From Volvox africanus (taxonomy: Eukaryota > Chlorophyta > Chlorophyceae > Chlamydomonadales > Volvocaceae): 64,000 nucleotides of DNA. The translations under genes were made by a program, and so were the position numbers. Numbering within the stretch: position 1 is the stretch's first letter; each line of letters begins with the position of its first letter. Under the pieces are notes generated by a model, which made no database searches, was not told where the DNA came from, and saw only the letters and a program-made list of their open reading frames with translations. The stretch is from assembly GCA_030268105.1 (NCBI GenBank), contig BSDZ01000020.1, positions 140,001 through 204,000 on the forward strand, read 5' to 3'. This document shows, one piece after another, positions 1 through 11,940 of the stretch.

Positions 1-400
1 CCATACATGGGACCCAATCTTCCAAAACCTTGGGAATAAAGCACTGACAATGGAAACTGAATAAGCTGGGTTCTCCATCCGTGCTTGATACTCCATCCAC
101 CTAGCTTGTCATCGGTTCAACATGGGGGCGCTTTGCAAAAACGTCAAGGGTTTACGGTCAGTTTTCAAAGTGAATGGGCGACCCTCAAGGTAACAGCGCC
201 ATTCCTTCAAAGCATGCAGAGCTGCCAACAGCTCCTGCTCCCCGGTGGTATAACGGGTCTCCGCTCCCGAAAACTTCTTACTCGTGAAGGCGATCGGTCA
301 CCCTTTCTAATGAAGCATCAGACATAACTCCGACACGGAAGGGTAACGAGTAATCAGGGAATGCAAGGGTAACATTGTCAGCAACGAGAAGGGGGATAAT
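1..400 (-). mobile_element. Ty3/gypsy retrotransposon remnant (RT/RNase H region)
   Basis: Read on the minus strand, this stretch encodes pieces typical of the reverse transcriptase-RNase H junction of Ty3/gypsy elements: a segment around VMSDAS, then SKKFSGAETRYTTGEQELL, ALKEWRCYLEG and TLKTDRKPLTFL. The order matches the RNase H domain used by gypsy polyproteins, but stops and frame changes interrupt it, so it is a decayed fragment cut by the window edge. A short MITE-like repeat (401-499) abuts its upstream side. A closely similar fragment lies at 55.9-56.7 kb on the plus strand, so this family has at least two copies here. No LTR is visible. Confidence 0.75.
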
Positions 401-499
401 TGTAGAGTCGTGGAGTATCTATGGGTAGTGTCCAGGACGGACCGTGTATGGTCATCTTCCGATTTGGCCTTTGTAGGCGGACACAACAGAGATAGAACA
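401..499 (+). mobile_element. MITE-like short repeat, copy 1
   Basis: Member of a ~100-117 bp family that begins near TGTAGTATCC and ends near GATACAATA, with a conserved core including GGTCATCTTCCGAT. Other copies are at 6.06, 7.35, 30.10, 49.41 and 52.98 kb. This copy is diverged at both ends and no clear target duplication can be assigned. Confidence 0.6.
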
Positions 500-650
500 G
501 AAGCACCCTCACACTGACATACATAACTGGCTTTAAAGATGGATGATTGATAAATGCAAATGCTCATATATGCAAATGGGACCGATTTTGTTTGTTCATC
601 TGAGCCTTTCTTGTAGTTCACAACTGCATTATATGTATACATATGTATGG

Positions 651-1004
651 ATGATGGGTGTTACATTGCGTGCATGTCAGCGTCTTGCCATGCAAGGACG
701 GAATTATAGCGTCCTTTTTGTCCTGTGTCTTGCCCTGCAAGGACCGTGGGATCTGATCGGGCGAAACCATAGCGCAGGAGGCTAATTTCGTTTGTCCTGC
801 AGGTTCTGTTCCTGCCACGTCCTCCCTCCCACGCCAGAGCTAGTAGGAGCACACAAAACTCAAAGCCCCTAGCCTAGCTACTAGGAAGCAAGGAGCTTCA
901 CCAAAACACCACAAGGAAGCAAGGTCAAGAAGAAGGGACACCCTGCCAGCAAACCTCACGAAAGCACGCCTCGGCTGCCACTGGACTACCCTGGCCAACA
1001 CCGT
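651..1004 (+). repeat. Dispersed direct repeat, copy 1 (~300-350 bp)
   Basis: Shares long near-identical stretches with 6821-7118: an opening ATGATGGGTGTTACA, a variable middle, then a run from CCTGCCACGTCCTCC through CTACCCTGGCCA that is almost identical over about 190 bp. It has no convincing coding content and no recognised transposase. It is probably a non-autonomous transposon or a fragment of one. Confidence 0.7.
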
Positions 1005-1363
1005 GGTCTGGATAAATCGAGACATGGCCATGGACTCCCATCCATCCCCCCGCGCCCACCTCAAGGCCTGGGATGCTCTCCCCTCCTCTCCAACCCAAGG
1101 CCCGCCTCTCCTTCCTCTCCACTCGCACACCTCTTCATATTTCCAATCTCTAACCTTCGGTTCGTGATCCTCAAGGGTGCTGCACACTGTATTTGCACTC
1201 AAACTACCTACAGGCAGGATCAAGTGCATGCTTTGGCCCCACCCAGTCCCAGCAGCCCCACTAGGGATGGCCAGATCTGCAAATGAACGCAGCTGCTTAC
1301 AAATGAAATTAAAACTTAGAGGTTTCAGCATCCAGAACCTTTACCTTATGGGACCCGCCTGTT

Positions 1364-1700
<337 letters not shown>

Positions 1701-1800
1701 GTTGAGAGCCGCAAAGGACTCTCAAGATGCTGACAGGGTGCTTCTGCACCTTGACATTGTGCTGGTGTGTGCGCCGTACATGTATGACTACTGCATGGTA
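1701..1800 (+). repeat. Three-hairpin dispersed repeat, copy 1
   Basis: About 100 bp recurring at 3727-3828 and 39702-39800. It contains three successive inverted repeats: GAGAGCC...CTCTC, GGTGCTTCTGCACC, and a palindrome around GTACATGTA. In this copy the second hairpin is perfect and the other two are slightly degraded. Confidence 0.75.
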
Positions 1801-3558
1801 GTAGCAGTGTGTATGAATATCTGAGTACAGTAGCAATTGAATGATGGTCATGCAACAGACACTCAACATAGCAACATGCTCAGATTGCATAGCTGCCGTT
1901 TTGCATGACGATTACATTCATCATCATGGCTGTGAACAAGGCGCCAAACCTCTAACAGCAGCCTTGGTAAAAAACACGCAGGACCAGGCTCTCTCTGGAA
2001 CTGGATTGAGTTGATTTCGGGCATTCTGGTCATTATGGTGATGGTGCTACAGGTGCGTGCATAAATGATGATAATGATGAAGATGACATATTTTAGTACG
2101 CGGGCTCCTATGTGTTGTGCTCAGACGTATGGCCAGCCCCACTTGGCTAAGTACTTGCGTGCTAGTGGCTACCATACCGTCTACGTTTACAGGCATGTAA
2201 AGCATGATACACGAGAACATTATGCACCACGTTATAGGAGGGGTAGTTCCGAATGAAACATGAACATTGGTGATTCTGCATGTCTCATGGTAGTTGTATG
2301 TAGTTTGTTGCTCTGCACGGTTAAAAACTATTTGAAAGACAGGTTATGGTCCAACGAATTTAATGGGGCCGCAGCTTTGGAGCCTTTGAGACCGACGAGC
2401 AGATAGATAGAGGATATTGATACTAAGCAAAACGATATACTCTAGGAATGACGAGGCCTATGTATGCCTATCGTACCTAGATCATAATAAATAATAATAA
2501 ATTTTTGTGTGTTGCATGTTGAGCATCCTCTTGATTTTGATATTGTTATGACACACCTTTCATTACTTGGCTTCAAGACTTGAAAGGCGGGACTGCCAGG
2601 TCATCTAACCCATATTAAACTGTTGTGTCGAGGTAACGCTCGTAGTTCATACATAACGATGAATCCTAAGAATTATGCAACTCAGGGTGTTGTTGATTGC
2701 GAGCTCAGTAAACGTACACAAACATCGAGCGAGCCTCACAACCTTGCAATCTGCATGTCCTTGAATTCCCCGTAGCAGGCTGCTCAACACGGAAATTTTG
2801 TGATACATCTGCACGTTCTATCAGTCTACATATGATGGGCCTATCGTGTGTATTAAATCCACATTATATTACAACTTTTAGATATTCGTCGAAGGGCTAC
2901 CTACTGCTGAACATGCTTGGGAAAGGTCATTGCCATAAGCAATGAAAATCAATTAACAGGCCAGCTAAATGAAAGCAGAAGTTTTCAAGCAAATAAACAC
3001 ACTTTGCACGTGACGGCAAACGTTGCCGAGGGCCTCACACTACTGGAACTCGTTACAGTGGAGGCGAAAATACGACACACAATTATTGCTAAATAAACTA
3101 CATAAACCTTAAACAATCAGCGTAGTTAAAAGGAAGCTAAAAGGCATAAACGACGTTACCACGATTACCAGGCAAGGTACTGCTGACCGTGGTGACAACC
3201 AGTTAATAATTGGTGTTCTCTATTTGCTGATATTGTACAGCACATTTCATAGCGCAAAAATCCAGAAAACATCCACAGAACCACGCACGCAGGACTGAGC
3301 CTACACACAAGCAAGCAAGCGAAGGTAAAATTCTTAATGCATATAGCTTTTATGATATAGACAGGTATAAAGTTTAATTATTTATTTGCCGTATGCATTC
3401 AAACCTGCGCAAGCATCAATTCATTTTCGCGGCCTTATTTTGTTGTGCCAAGATAATGCCTATGATTATCTATCTGCTGCTTACCTAAATCATCAGTTTA
3501 TTTTAATTCTATAACGTTTACGGACTTCATCACCAACATGCAGATTGCAAATGTCCAG
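1801..3558. other. AT-rich intergenic or intronic DNA, no supported gene
   Basis: No reading frame here shows a recognisable domain or codon pattern. Upstream exons of the channel gene (transmembrane segments S1-S3) would be expected in or beyond this stretch, but none could be identified. Confidence 0.5.
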
Positions 3559-4192
3559 GAGGCCTACTGGTTGATGTCTGCTTGCACACTTCTGTTGGGG
3601 GCAAGGTTGCTGAAAGTGTTGTCCGGTAGGTTGATGGCCCATGAGTAATGTTAAGGGATGAGGTTTCCTGGGGTTTTAGAGATTTAGGGGTTTAGAGTTT
3701 TAGATCCGCAAGACTATGCATGTAGTACTTGAGAGCCACAAAGGCCTCTCGAGGTGCTGACAAGGTGCTTCTGCACCTTGATATTGTGCTTGTGTGTGGG
3801 TCGTACATGTACGACTACTACAATGCAACATGACGAGATGAATCAGTCTTACGTTTTTTAGGTTTTATAATATCTGTACCGTAGGATAGCTTGAATACAG
3901 TACATATAGACATTGAGGGTTGGCTCTCTTGCCCTCTCCCAAGGATCTGTTCCTTTGAGTAGCCAGGCTTGGGTCTGTGTGCCCTTGCTGGCTGAGCGAC
4001 GGGAGGAGTGCACAGCAGGACGAATAGACTAAGCCGTGTATTCTCCCCTGCGATGTGGTTCGGCCCGGTCAGGGTACCCGCTGCTTGTCCTCTAAGGGCA
4101 AGTCGCCCGCAGTGTAACACCCGTTCATTGAGGGGTTTACAGGCGTGTGTGTGTGTACATGCGTGCGCACCTACACGCACACACACACACAC

Positions 4193-4237
<45 letters not shown>

Positions 4238-7200
4238 ACAGCGGGGAGTGTACACACACAGTCCCCGTCCCGCGTCCCCCATCGAAGTTCCCCCTCCGTG
4301 TCCCCCGACCCTCGACCCCCGACCCCCGATCCCCGACCCCCGACCCCCGTCCCCGTCCCCCGTCCTGCATCCCCCGTCCCCTGTCCTCCGTCCAGGTCCG
4401 CGTCCTCGTTTCCCGCCGCCCGTACCCCGTCTGTGTCCCCGTCGGCCCTGCTCCCCCGTCCCGCGTCCCACGTCTCCTATCTGCGTCCCTGTCCCTTACC
4501 ACCGTGTAAATGCAGATCATGCTCACGCTGCACCGCGCTTATATTCATGTTCACACCACACCGAGCCGCGTTCAAGTTCATGTGCACGCTACATTGTTTT
4601 TGTGTTTGAGTTCACGCCAGCCCGCTTGAATGTTTGTGTGCACACCGCACCGTGTTCACATCATGTTCACGTCGCGTTATCGTTTGCGTTTGCGCCACGC
4701 CCCGTTCATGCCGCGCGCCAACTTGTTGAGGTCAAGCAGGTTTCATAATTATTCATAAGCTGTGATTATTTATTATTTCATCTAGGTTAAAGTGCAAGAG
4801 ACAAAGGTTTGATTGCGAGCTGGGGCAATGGATATTGTGAAACCTATTTGTATCCATTTCACATATTTTATCCAGGTCGCATGATTTAGATCTGAATAAA
4901 AGATGCTTCTAATATTATTTGAGCTAAAGGATTTGCTTATTCACGTGTCTTGTCAAACCGCGGGAAGATGGTCATCAAAGGGAATGGTTCATTTGTCAAA
5001 TGGCTCTAGCTAAGATCGAACGAATGTAGAACGCTCCACTTTCAGAAACAAAATTTGCTGTAGAAGCCGTGAAGTCAGCTTTACCTCGCCAAACCTGTTT
5101 GTGTGCCTACAAATATTTTAAGCTATAAACAATGTCTTATGAAATAATAAAGAAGTCGTAAGACTGTAGGTTTTGATGTTGAGATGGGCGAACAAATATG
5201 TTCGGTCGTTGCAGACACGCGGCCACACGGTCATGGGCAATCCTACAGCAGGCAGGGCTTAGGGTTTTCGGGTTTTAGGCAGAACCCTTCAAAACAGAGG
5301 CACTTCACGCTGGGATCCGCCAAAAATGTATACATATATACATTATATACCAGGATGTTATTGAGAAACTCTAAAAAACATAATAAAAAATTTGATATGC
5401 ACGTCCGAGTATGTAGATAGATTCTCAAAACGCACCAAGGCCGGGTCAAATCAACATCGTATTTTCCATATAAGTCAAGACAGGGTTCAAAATGATATTC
5501 AATAACGTATACTTTGTTAGACACCGTCTGCTTGCCATACATGCCTTATTATGACATTTGCGTATAGCACTACTTGTAATGCACGTCCTAAGTGTTTACT
5601 TTGCTCCCAGTCGACCCTCGTGTACTTGCCTGTCTGCCTTCTTTCATGCAGTTTTCATGGGGACAGGCATTTACGTAAGGGTCATCTTGCGTATCATTAC
5701 AGACATCCGGCACTACTTACTGATTGTCTTCGTCGTTTTGATGACATACGCCCTGTCATTTCGACATATCGTAGTATATTATAACCAGGTATATGTGTTC
5801 GATAACTGTGCACTGCAATGTATCGTGAATGTGAACAGGAAGCTTATGTAGCGCTGCTGTGTAAATCTTTATTCGTAGTAAACAAGGATATGTTTTCAAC
5901 TCCCATCAAAATCCAGAAATATATTTCTATATCTTGTTATACCTTTGACAGCAGAGTGCTTTTGCTGAGCACACAGCAGATGAATTGCATACACGTAACC
6001 TGAACCGATGCCCTGCGCTAATGCATGCATACATATATATACGTATATATACACATTACATATTGTGTTGTATATCTGTTGTGTCTCCGCCTACAAAGGC
6101 CCAATCGGAAGATGATCATACACGGTACACCATGCACGGTCCATCCTGGACATTACCCGTAGAGAACCCAGGATACTACACATATATAAATATATTTATA
6201 TTTATATATGCAATGTATTGTTATGTGCGATGATGATTAATTGGATGCTGCTGTTATTGTCACTGATGTAGGCTGCCAACAATATAATCCCGGACAATTT
6301 TACTCAACGGTTCAACAGCTTTCCCAACAGTATGTTATCTGCCTACTACTTCATGGTGCGTACGAAAGACACACACAGGAACTGATGGATGCTCATTGCG
6401 TCGATGTTGCTTGGTACTGTCTTTCTTGTAGTGCTAAGGGTGAGGACCAGGCGGGAGCGGACCGTCGTCAGGGCTTGGGTCGAGGGGTCATCCTCAATTA
6501 TAAACATACATATGTGCACATGCATTGAATGTATATATCTGTATATATCTATATGCAAGCATTTTGTGCCGCACCAGTTTCATTACTGAGGATAATGGAA
6601 ATAATGATTCCATATGGCATTCAGCGTATTGATCGGTTTACATCACACCCAGGCCATGCGTGTCACCTCATGCCCGACTCATATGCGTATGCGTCATAGC
6701 GCTCAGGAGATTTTGAATGAAGTATCAGTTGCAAAGCACGTCTCATCAAACACGTATCCTACATTTCAAAGCCCATATTTGATTAGCAGTTATATCTACA
6801 TATTGATCTGGGCATACATGATGGGTGTTACACTGCGTCTGGGCATCTCGCTCGTCTTGCAAGGACAAGCACCGCGGGCCCTAACTGGCGGGCTATACCA
6901 CAGCAGCGCAGTGGAGCGCGCGGCTTTATCTTTCTGTCCTGCCACGTCCTCCCTCCCGCGCCAGAGCTATCGGGAGCACACAAAACTCAAAGCCCCTAGC
7001 CTAGCTACTAGGAAGCAAGGAGCTTCACCAAAACACCACAAGGAAGCAAGGCCAAGAAGAAGGGACACCCCGCCAGCAAACCTCACGAAAGCACGCCTCG
7101 GCTGCCACTGGACTACCCTGGCCAGGACAAAGGAGAAGAGGGGCTACCAAACAAAAATAGGGACTACATCCGAATCAGCCTAGTCACTCAGGCAAAAATA

Positions 7201-10200
7201 CAGACAAGGGGGCAGCCAATTCGCTAGCCAATGGGGGGTACAACAAGGGGGGAATTAGAGGGGAGCAAGCTGGCCTTTCCTGAGAAGCCACACGGCCCTG
7301 CCCATGGTCGAGCCCATCCACACCTTGCAATACACGGAACGGCAAGTCCTCCTTTTTGTATCTCGTTTTTGTCCGCCTAATCAAAGGCCCAATCGGAAGA
7401 TAACCATAAACGGTCCATCTCGGACGTTACCCGTAATACCCCATCATGTACTGATGTACGGGATCTTATATGTGTACCGCCGTACGGTAGGAGCCCTTAG
7501 GGTTTTAGTATGGTATTTAGTAGTTAGTATGGTGGGATGGAATCCCTTAAGAACATAATAAAGAATTGACACAGTCCTTTACACTGCTCTCCCCTCCGGG
7601 ATGTTTGATTAGGAGCAACTAATCACATTTTAGCTCAGCAGCTCTTATTAACATGCAAATTATAACTTTACCAGGCAAATTATTATAAATATTATTACAC
7701 TACTGCCAACATACTTCTTCAAAAGCTGTATGTATTTTTATTTGATTTTGTATCTTGTTGTCACTAATAACACAAATTACTGCATCCAACCCCTTGCAAT
7801 GATTTCTGCATGTATGTATCGCTGGCACCTCGTCATCGTCATCTGGTTAATGTATTTGCAAAAGGTTGACAGTCTAAACACGGAAACGGGCAACACAGCG
7901 AAATACGTTTGGTATCTCCACGTGAGTAAAACGATTCCCATCATGACTAAATCAGGATAATTAGAAATGGACGGGGAAGATGACTACAGGGATGGCGCAA
8001 GGGCCTCACTACATTCCTTCCTGCGTGCTGACAGGCAGGTCAATTCAGGTGCCTGAACATGCCTGCCTGCTGGATATGTTTGAATTTCATGCAAACATTG
8101 TGTCTAAATACAGGTTATGTTGATCAGCTTCTCCTTCATCGTTTCCATCATCCTGTTGAATCTGCTGATTTCAATTATGTCGGGCACGTACGCGGATGTG
8201 AAGCAGCATGCAGAGATGGAGTGGCGGCTGCTCATAGCAAAAGATGTGCTCGAAATTGATTCCAGTCGGTCACCCGCCTACTTTGGAGGACAATTTAAAA
8301 GGTAATCAATGACAGCAAGGATAAGAAATACGACCCAAATGGTTGAAATGTTTCGAATCCTCATAAATAATAAAATAAATATATTATTACACAAATAAAA
8401 ATACATAGATATCTTTCTGCAGGCTATAGTTTTGGACAGAATCTACGCCGCACATTTCCTACACTAGGAATCCTAAGTCCTTTGTATTTTCCTGCAATAC
8501 GATGAGGCCACGCTAAAACCAATTAAATATTAGTTATTGAAAATGAATAATTAAATGTGATAGTTATAGTCATTTATAGAATGCGTCAGTAGGATGTACG
8601 TGGTGCTCAGGCAGCTAAATGATGAAAAGGACCTCTCACTTCATTAACGTAACTTCATTCAGTTTTCAATGGTTTTCCAGAAGTGTCTATAATTTTTTGT
8701 TATTTGGTATGACATCAATGTCAGCATCCTTAATTTTTCAACGTGATACCAGTTATCGACTCTGAGCGAAGACCTTTCCGAAATGAGCGATACATGTATA
8801 AGAAAGTGAAAAAAGGAAAGAATTGAAACCTCCAAGGGCGGGGCGCTTTTCAAGGGTGGAGCAGCAGGTATCGCTCATGGGGGGGGCCGTTGAGATGAGC
8901 GATACATGTATAAGGAAATGAGAGAAGAATTAAGTAATACCGCCGAGGGCGGGGCGCTTTTCTTTCTAACAGACCTGAGAAAACAGATAAATCGCATCAA
9001 AGTTACAACATGTGTGAGGAACGTCGTACACTTGCCTTGCAAACTTGCATTCTTGGCGTACTGGAGACTATGGCACGAGCTACGCAGTAGGAGCACCTTA
9101 ATTTGGATTACCCGAAACATGGCCTGTTGGAGACGCCCTGAAATGCCTGACGCCTCCTGCCGACCCCTGCTCGTTGCATGCAGGCTTGGCCCTATGTGGA
9201 TCCCCTTGAGCGAAGTCTGGATGAAAGAAAACGCCAGCAAATTGCATAAGGAGGTAGGCATGCGTTCACGTGTTTGTACGCGACTGCATCTGGTAGTACC
9301 GTAATCCTACCGTAATTCTATAACTCGTCCATGCCAAAAAGCAAGGCCTTATTATAGCGATCTGTAGCTGCTGAGCGGTGTACATACAATGGAACCTTAC
9401 GTACCTTATACATCTGTTATGTGTATGTGCACCATACGACTACGATGACATACAACGAACGATATGTCTGTATGGAGTAGTTGTACATACATTTGCATGT
9501 GGCATACGGGGGGGGTATCAACAGGCCTTAACGCGTTTGCTACCTAACTATAGATATCAGTTCATTACTTCCATCTTAATATCCCAACGGGGGCTGTATC
9601 GGTTATCGGCTGTATCTATATATATAACATGATTTCGTATCTAAATGCGGTTAACGAAGGGGGATGTTCGGATGTCTAGATGCGACAAAGAGAATATCTA
9701 CATGTGGCTAAAGGGGGTCTGGATTACTAGATGAGAGTCACAAGATATCTAGATGCTGCCAAGAAGGGTTCTTTGATATCTAGGTGCGGCTTCTCAGCAC
9801 CCCGATAGATGCAGCTAAGGAAGGCCGCCCAGATATCTATACATGAATCCACTTGCTAGGTATTTAGATAAGACTTTTTATGACCAGAAGCAACTAAGGG
9901 GGCCCCGGCCTAGGTATCTATAATGTAAAGACGTAAAGCAAGCCTCGACCTCCGTCCACAGTAGTAGGCAAGCTATAGATTCCTCCTGAGCCCCAAAACC
10001 CGAGACTAGCAGGACTAGCACAGAGCACTGCGGTTATAGAAGATAGATATGAATACATGCACATACGTATATATCCGAAACATGAACATATGGATATCTT
10101 AATTAAGGTGAAAGCTCTGTGTAAGTTGATTTTGCGCCCCACCTGGTGCACATAGCCATTCCTCTGCACAGATGGCCAACTTGCTTCTCTGTTTTTCTAA

Positions 10201-11613
10201 TAATAATAAAAATAGGAGAAGAATAAGGAGAAGAATACGAACAAGGATAAGGATAAGAATGATAAGAATAGTACGCCGGTCGTAGCCTGGCGTGTGTCCC
10301 TGGGGTGGGTGGGAAAATGAGGGTTTGCATAGCCTCCCCTGTATGCCCGCACCACCGGGCTTCTCTATTTTCAATTTCGGGATATATAAGCCCTAAATAA
10401 ATATTTATAAGCCCTATAAACCCTCTATCTCTCTCTATATATATGTATGTATGTATGTATGTGTTTATCTACAACCCATGGCCATTTCACTCATTTGGAA
10501 AGTTTGGTGCACACGGTGGTCATGGCCCTGCACGCATGGCCACCTGGTGTCTCCGTTTTCCATAAAGGAACGACACATAGATGTCTATCGCTATTGTTAT
10601 GATGCTCGACAAGGCCAGGGTGGGCAATGGCAATGGCACATGCAGATCAGGTCACAGAGCCCGGGGCGTGCCCTCCGGAGGGGGGAGAGTGTAATAGTCA
10701 TTCATGTGTACGGCTCACACTAACACAGCAAAAGATGCATTGTGCGTCATCTATCTCAGCATCTCATGAAACCTCTCTGGCAGTCAACTGCTGCATCCTG
10801 CGTATCTTGAGCGCCCTGCGATGTCTGCCTTCTCAAAATTAATTAGCTAAAACATTCAAGTCTGTTCTTTGACTTGATTTCTCATACAATGCTTCCAAGT
10901 CATCCAATCCTTATGGACTCTGCCTGCCTTCGCTCAATGTTCCTGGTGTATGTTGATGCCGCTGGCAGAGAGGATGTTGCTAAAAGTGTTTCGTTACTTG
11001 CGCCGTATGTCTATGTATTTATTATTGATTGGTTTTCATAGCGATTCGTTGCGATGCATGCAGGCGCGAGATGCCGATATCAACGATCTTAAGCAACAGA
11101 TGCTGTCCTTGCAACAGGACATGAGACTGCTAATGGTGCGTGAGTGGAGATACAAGAAATTATTTCTTAATATTAAGTCTTCCATCTAAAGTCACCCTAG
11201 TGGAGTGCTTTGGCCAGACAATAGAGTATCACGATGCAAATTGCTCGGAGTTCCGGACTCCGCTGCCACCAGACCAAATTAGTTATACCATTTTGCTACA
11301 TGGTCATACTTGCGAGCCTTATCTAAACCGACTTGGTCGACGCTTCCGCTTAGAAATCTTAGCATCGTGACAACAACTGCTACATATTCAGTCAACACAT
11401 TACATACCTGTTGTCTGATGATCTACCGCACAAGTGCATGTAGCAGCTAGGCCGCACAAGCACTTATCAACCTCGTACTTTATATGCGCCACCCGTGCTT
11501 TCTTCTTGAACCTGCTTATCGATGACTTGCAGGCCAGCAACAAAGGCAACGGTGGGGTGCAGCCGCCGGGAGATAAGCTTACTGCTGTTGCGGGCAGTAG
11601 TAGCGAGCAATAA
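3559..11613 (+). CDS. TRP/polycystin-like cation channel, C-terminal half (8 proposed exons)
   Basis: Proposed exons 3559-3625, 5652-5788, 6272-6355, 7865-7921, 8114-8301, 9184-9253, 11064-11135 and 11533-11613 (stop TAA). All have GT/AG borders and intron phases agree across every junction. In order they encode an S4-like helix (ARLLKVLS), the S4-S5 linker and S5 (YVRVILRIITDIRHYLL), a pore-loop region (SFPNSMLSAYYFM), S6 ending LLNLLISIMSGTYADV followed by HAEMEWRLL, a short linker, a coiled coil (INDLKQQMLSLQQDMRLL) and a polar tail. The S6 and post-S6 pattern is characteristic of TRP-family channels, which conduct cations across the plasma or ciliary membrane in algae. The small 7865 exon has a weak acceptor (GCAAAAG) and is the least certain. 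N-terminal exons were not found. Introns hold several transposon-derived repeats. The exact TRP subfamily is unknown. Confidence 0.7.
3727..3828 (+). repeat. Three-hairpin dispersed repeat, copy 2
   Basis: Best-preserved copy: GAGAGCC...GGCCTCTC stem, AGGTGCTTCTGCACCT stem and the perfect 16-bp palindrome GTCGTACATGTACGAC follow one another. It lies in the first proposed intron of the channel gene. Confidence 0.8.
4141..4500. repeat. (CA)n microsatellite followed by C-rich GACCCCC array
   Basis: Positions 4146-4240 are mainly TG/CA dinucleotides. Positions 4258-4460 are a degenerate array of CCCCGTCC and GACCCCC units, strongly C-rich on the plus strand. The long proline/arginine frames through it come from the repeat and are not genes. 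It lies in a channel-gene intron. Confidence 0.9.
6064..6180 (-). mobile_element. MITE-like short repeat, copy 2 with CATAT target duplication
   Basis: Reverse-oriented member of the short family, ending GGATACTACA on the plus strand. The 5-bp sequence CATAT flanks it on both sides (6059-6063 and 6181-6185), as expected for a transposition target duplication. It is inside a channel-gene intron. Confidence 0.75.
6821..7118 (+). repeat. Dispersed direct repeat, copy 2
   Basis: Second copy of the repeat at 651-1004. The 3' ~190 bp (from about 6946) is nearly identical to the first copy, while the middle has diverged. It lies within a channel-gene intron. Confidence 0.7.
7354..7455 (-). mobile_element. 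MITE-like short repeat, copy 3
   Basis: Reverse-oriented member with the conserved core AATCGGAAGATAACCAT and the TTGTATCTC end. The far end is diverged and no target duplication is evident. Confidence 0.6.
8780..8962. repeat. Local direct duplication, two units ~110 bp apart
   Basis: A segment starting at ATGAGCGATACATGTATAAG and ending GGGCGGGGCGCTTTTC occurs at about 8780-8851 and again at 8892-8962. The inverted motif GGTATCGCTCAT lies between the copies, so this may be a degraded inverted or foldback structure. It is intronic. Confidence 0.65.
9620..9925. repeat. Degenerate ~25-30 bp tandem array (GATATCTAGATGCGGCTAAG-like)
   Basis: About ten imperfect units built on ATCTAGATGCGGCTAAGGAAGG follow one another, each carrying a TATCTA or TCTAGAT core and a purine-rich stretch. 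Units have drifted in length and sequence. It lies in the intron before the coiled-coil exon of the channel gene, and its function is unknown. Confidence 0.6.
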
Positions 11614-11789
11614 CAAATAAATGGTTATTATGCCTGTTTACCTAGCGATATATACTTTCGTATGTGATAAATTAATGCTGGAGCCAGAGGCCTAATCAAG
11701 GCAAATGGATCAAGTTTGGAGGAACAGCTGAGACGAGCAGTTTTCGTAAGCAGTTTTGAAAACAAGTTGCGTCACTCTGGGAAAACGGG

Positions 11790-11940
11790 GGGTCCGGCTT
11801 CCATAAAATCCAGCGTCCTTTTCCATAAAGTGGCCTCCATATTATTTTGATATGGAATCCATAATCCTGCCACCAGGTTATGGAAGGTATTTTATGGAAG
11901 GCATTTTATGGAATGGAAACGGCATTTTATGGAAAGTTAC
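11790..11940. repeat. Cluster of TTCCATAAA / TTTTATGGAA inverted motifs
   Basis: TTCCATAAA occurs twice at about 11799-11829, and TTTTATGGAA at least three times at about 11890-11935, in opposite orientation. The two groups could pair into a hairpin. It lies just downstream of the channel stop codon, with no coding content. Confidence 0.6.

Noticed and set aside
4008..4748. Open frames of 120-246 codons rich in Pro, Arg, His and Thr on both strands
   Set aside because: They follow the CA microsatellite and C-rich array; overlapping frames on both strands are open for composition reasons.
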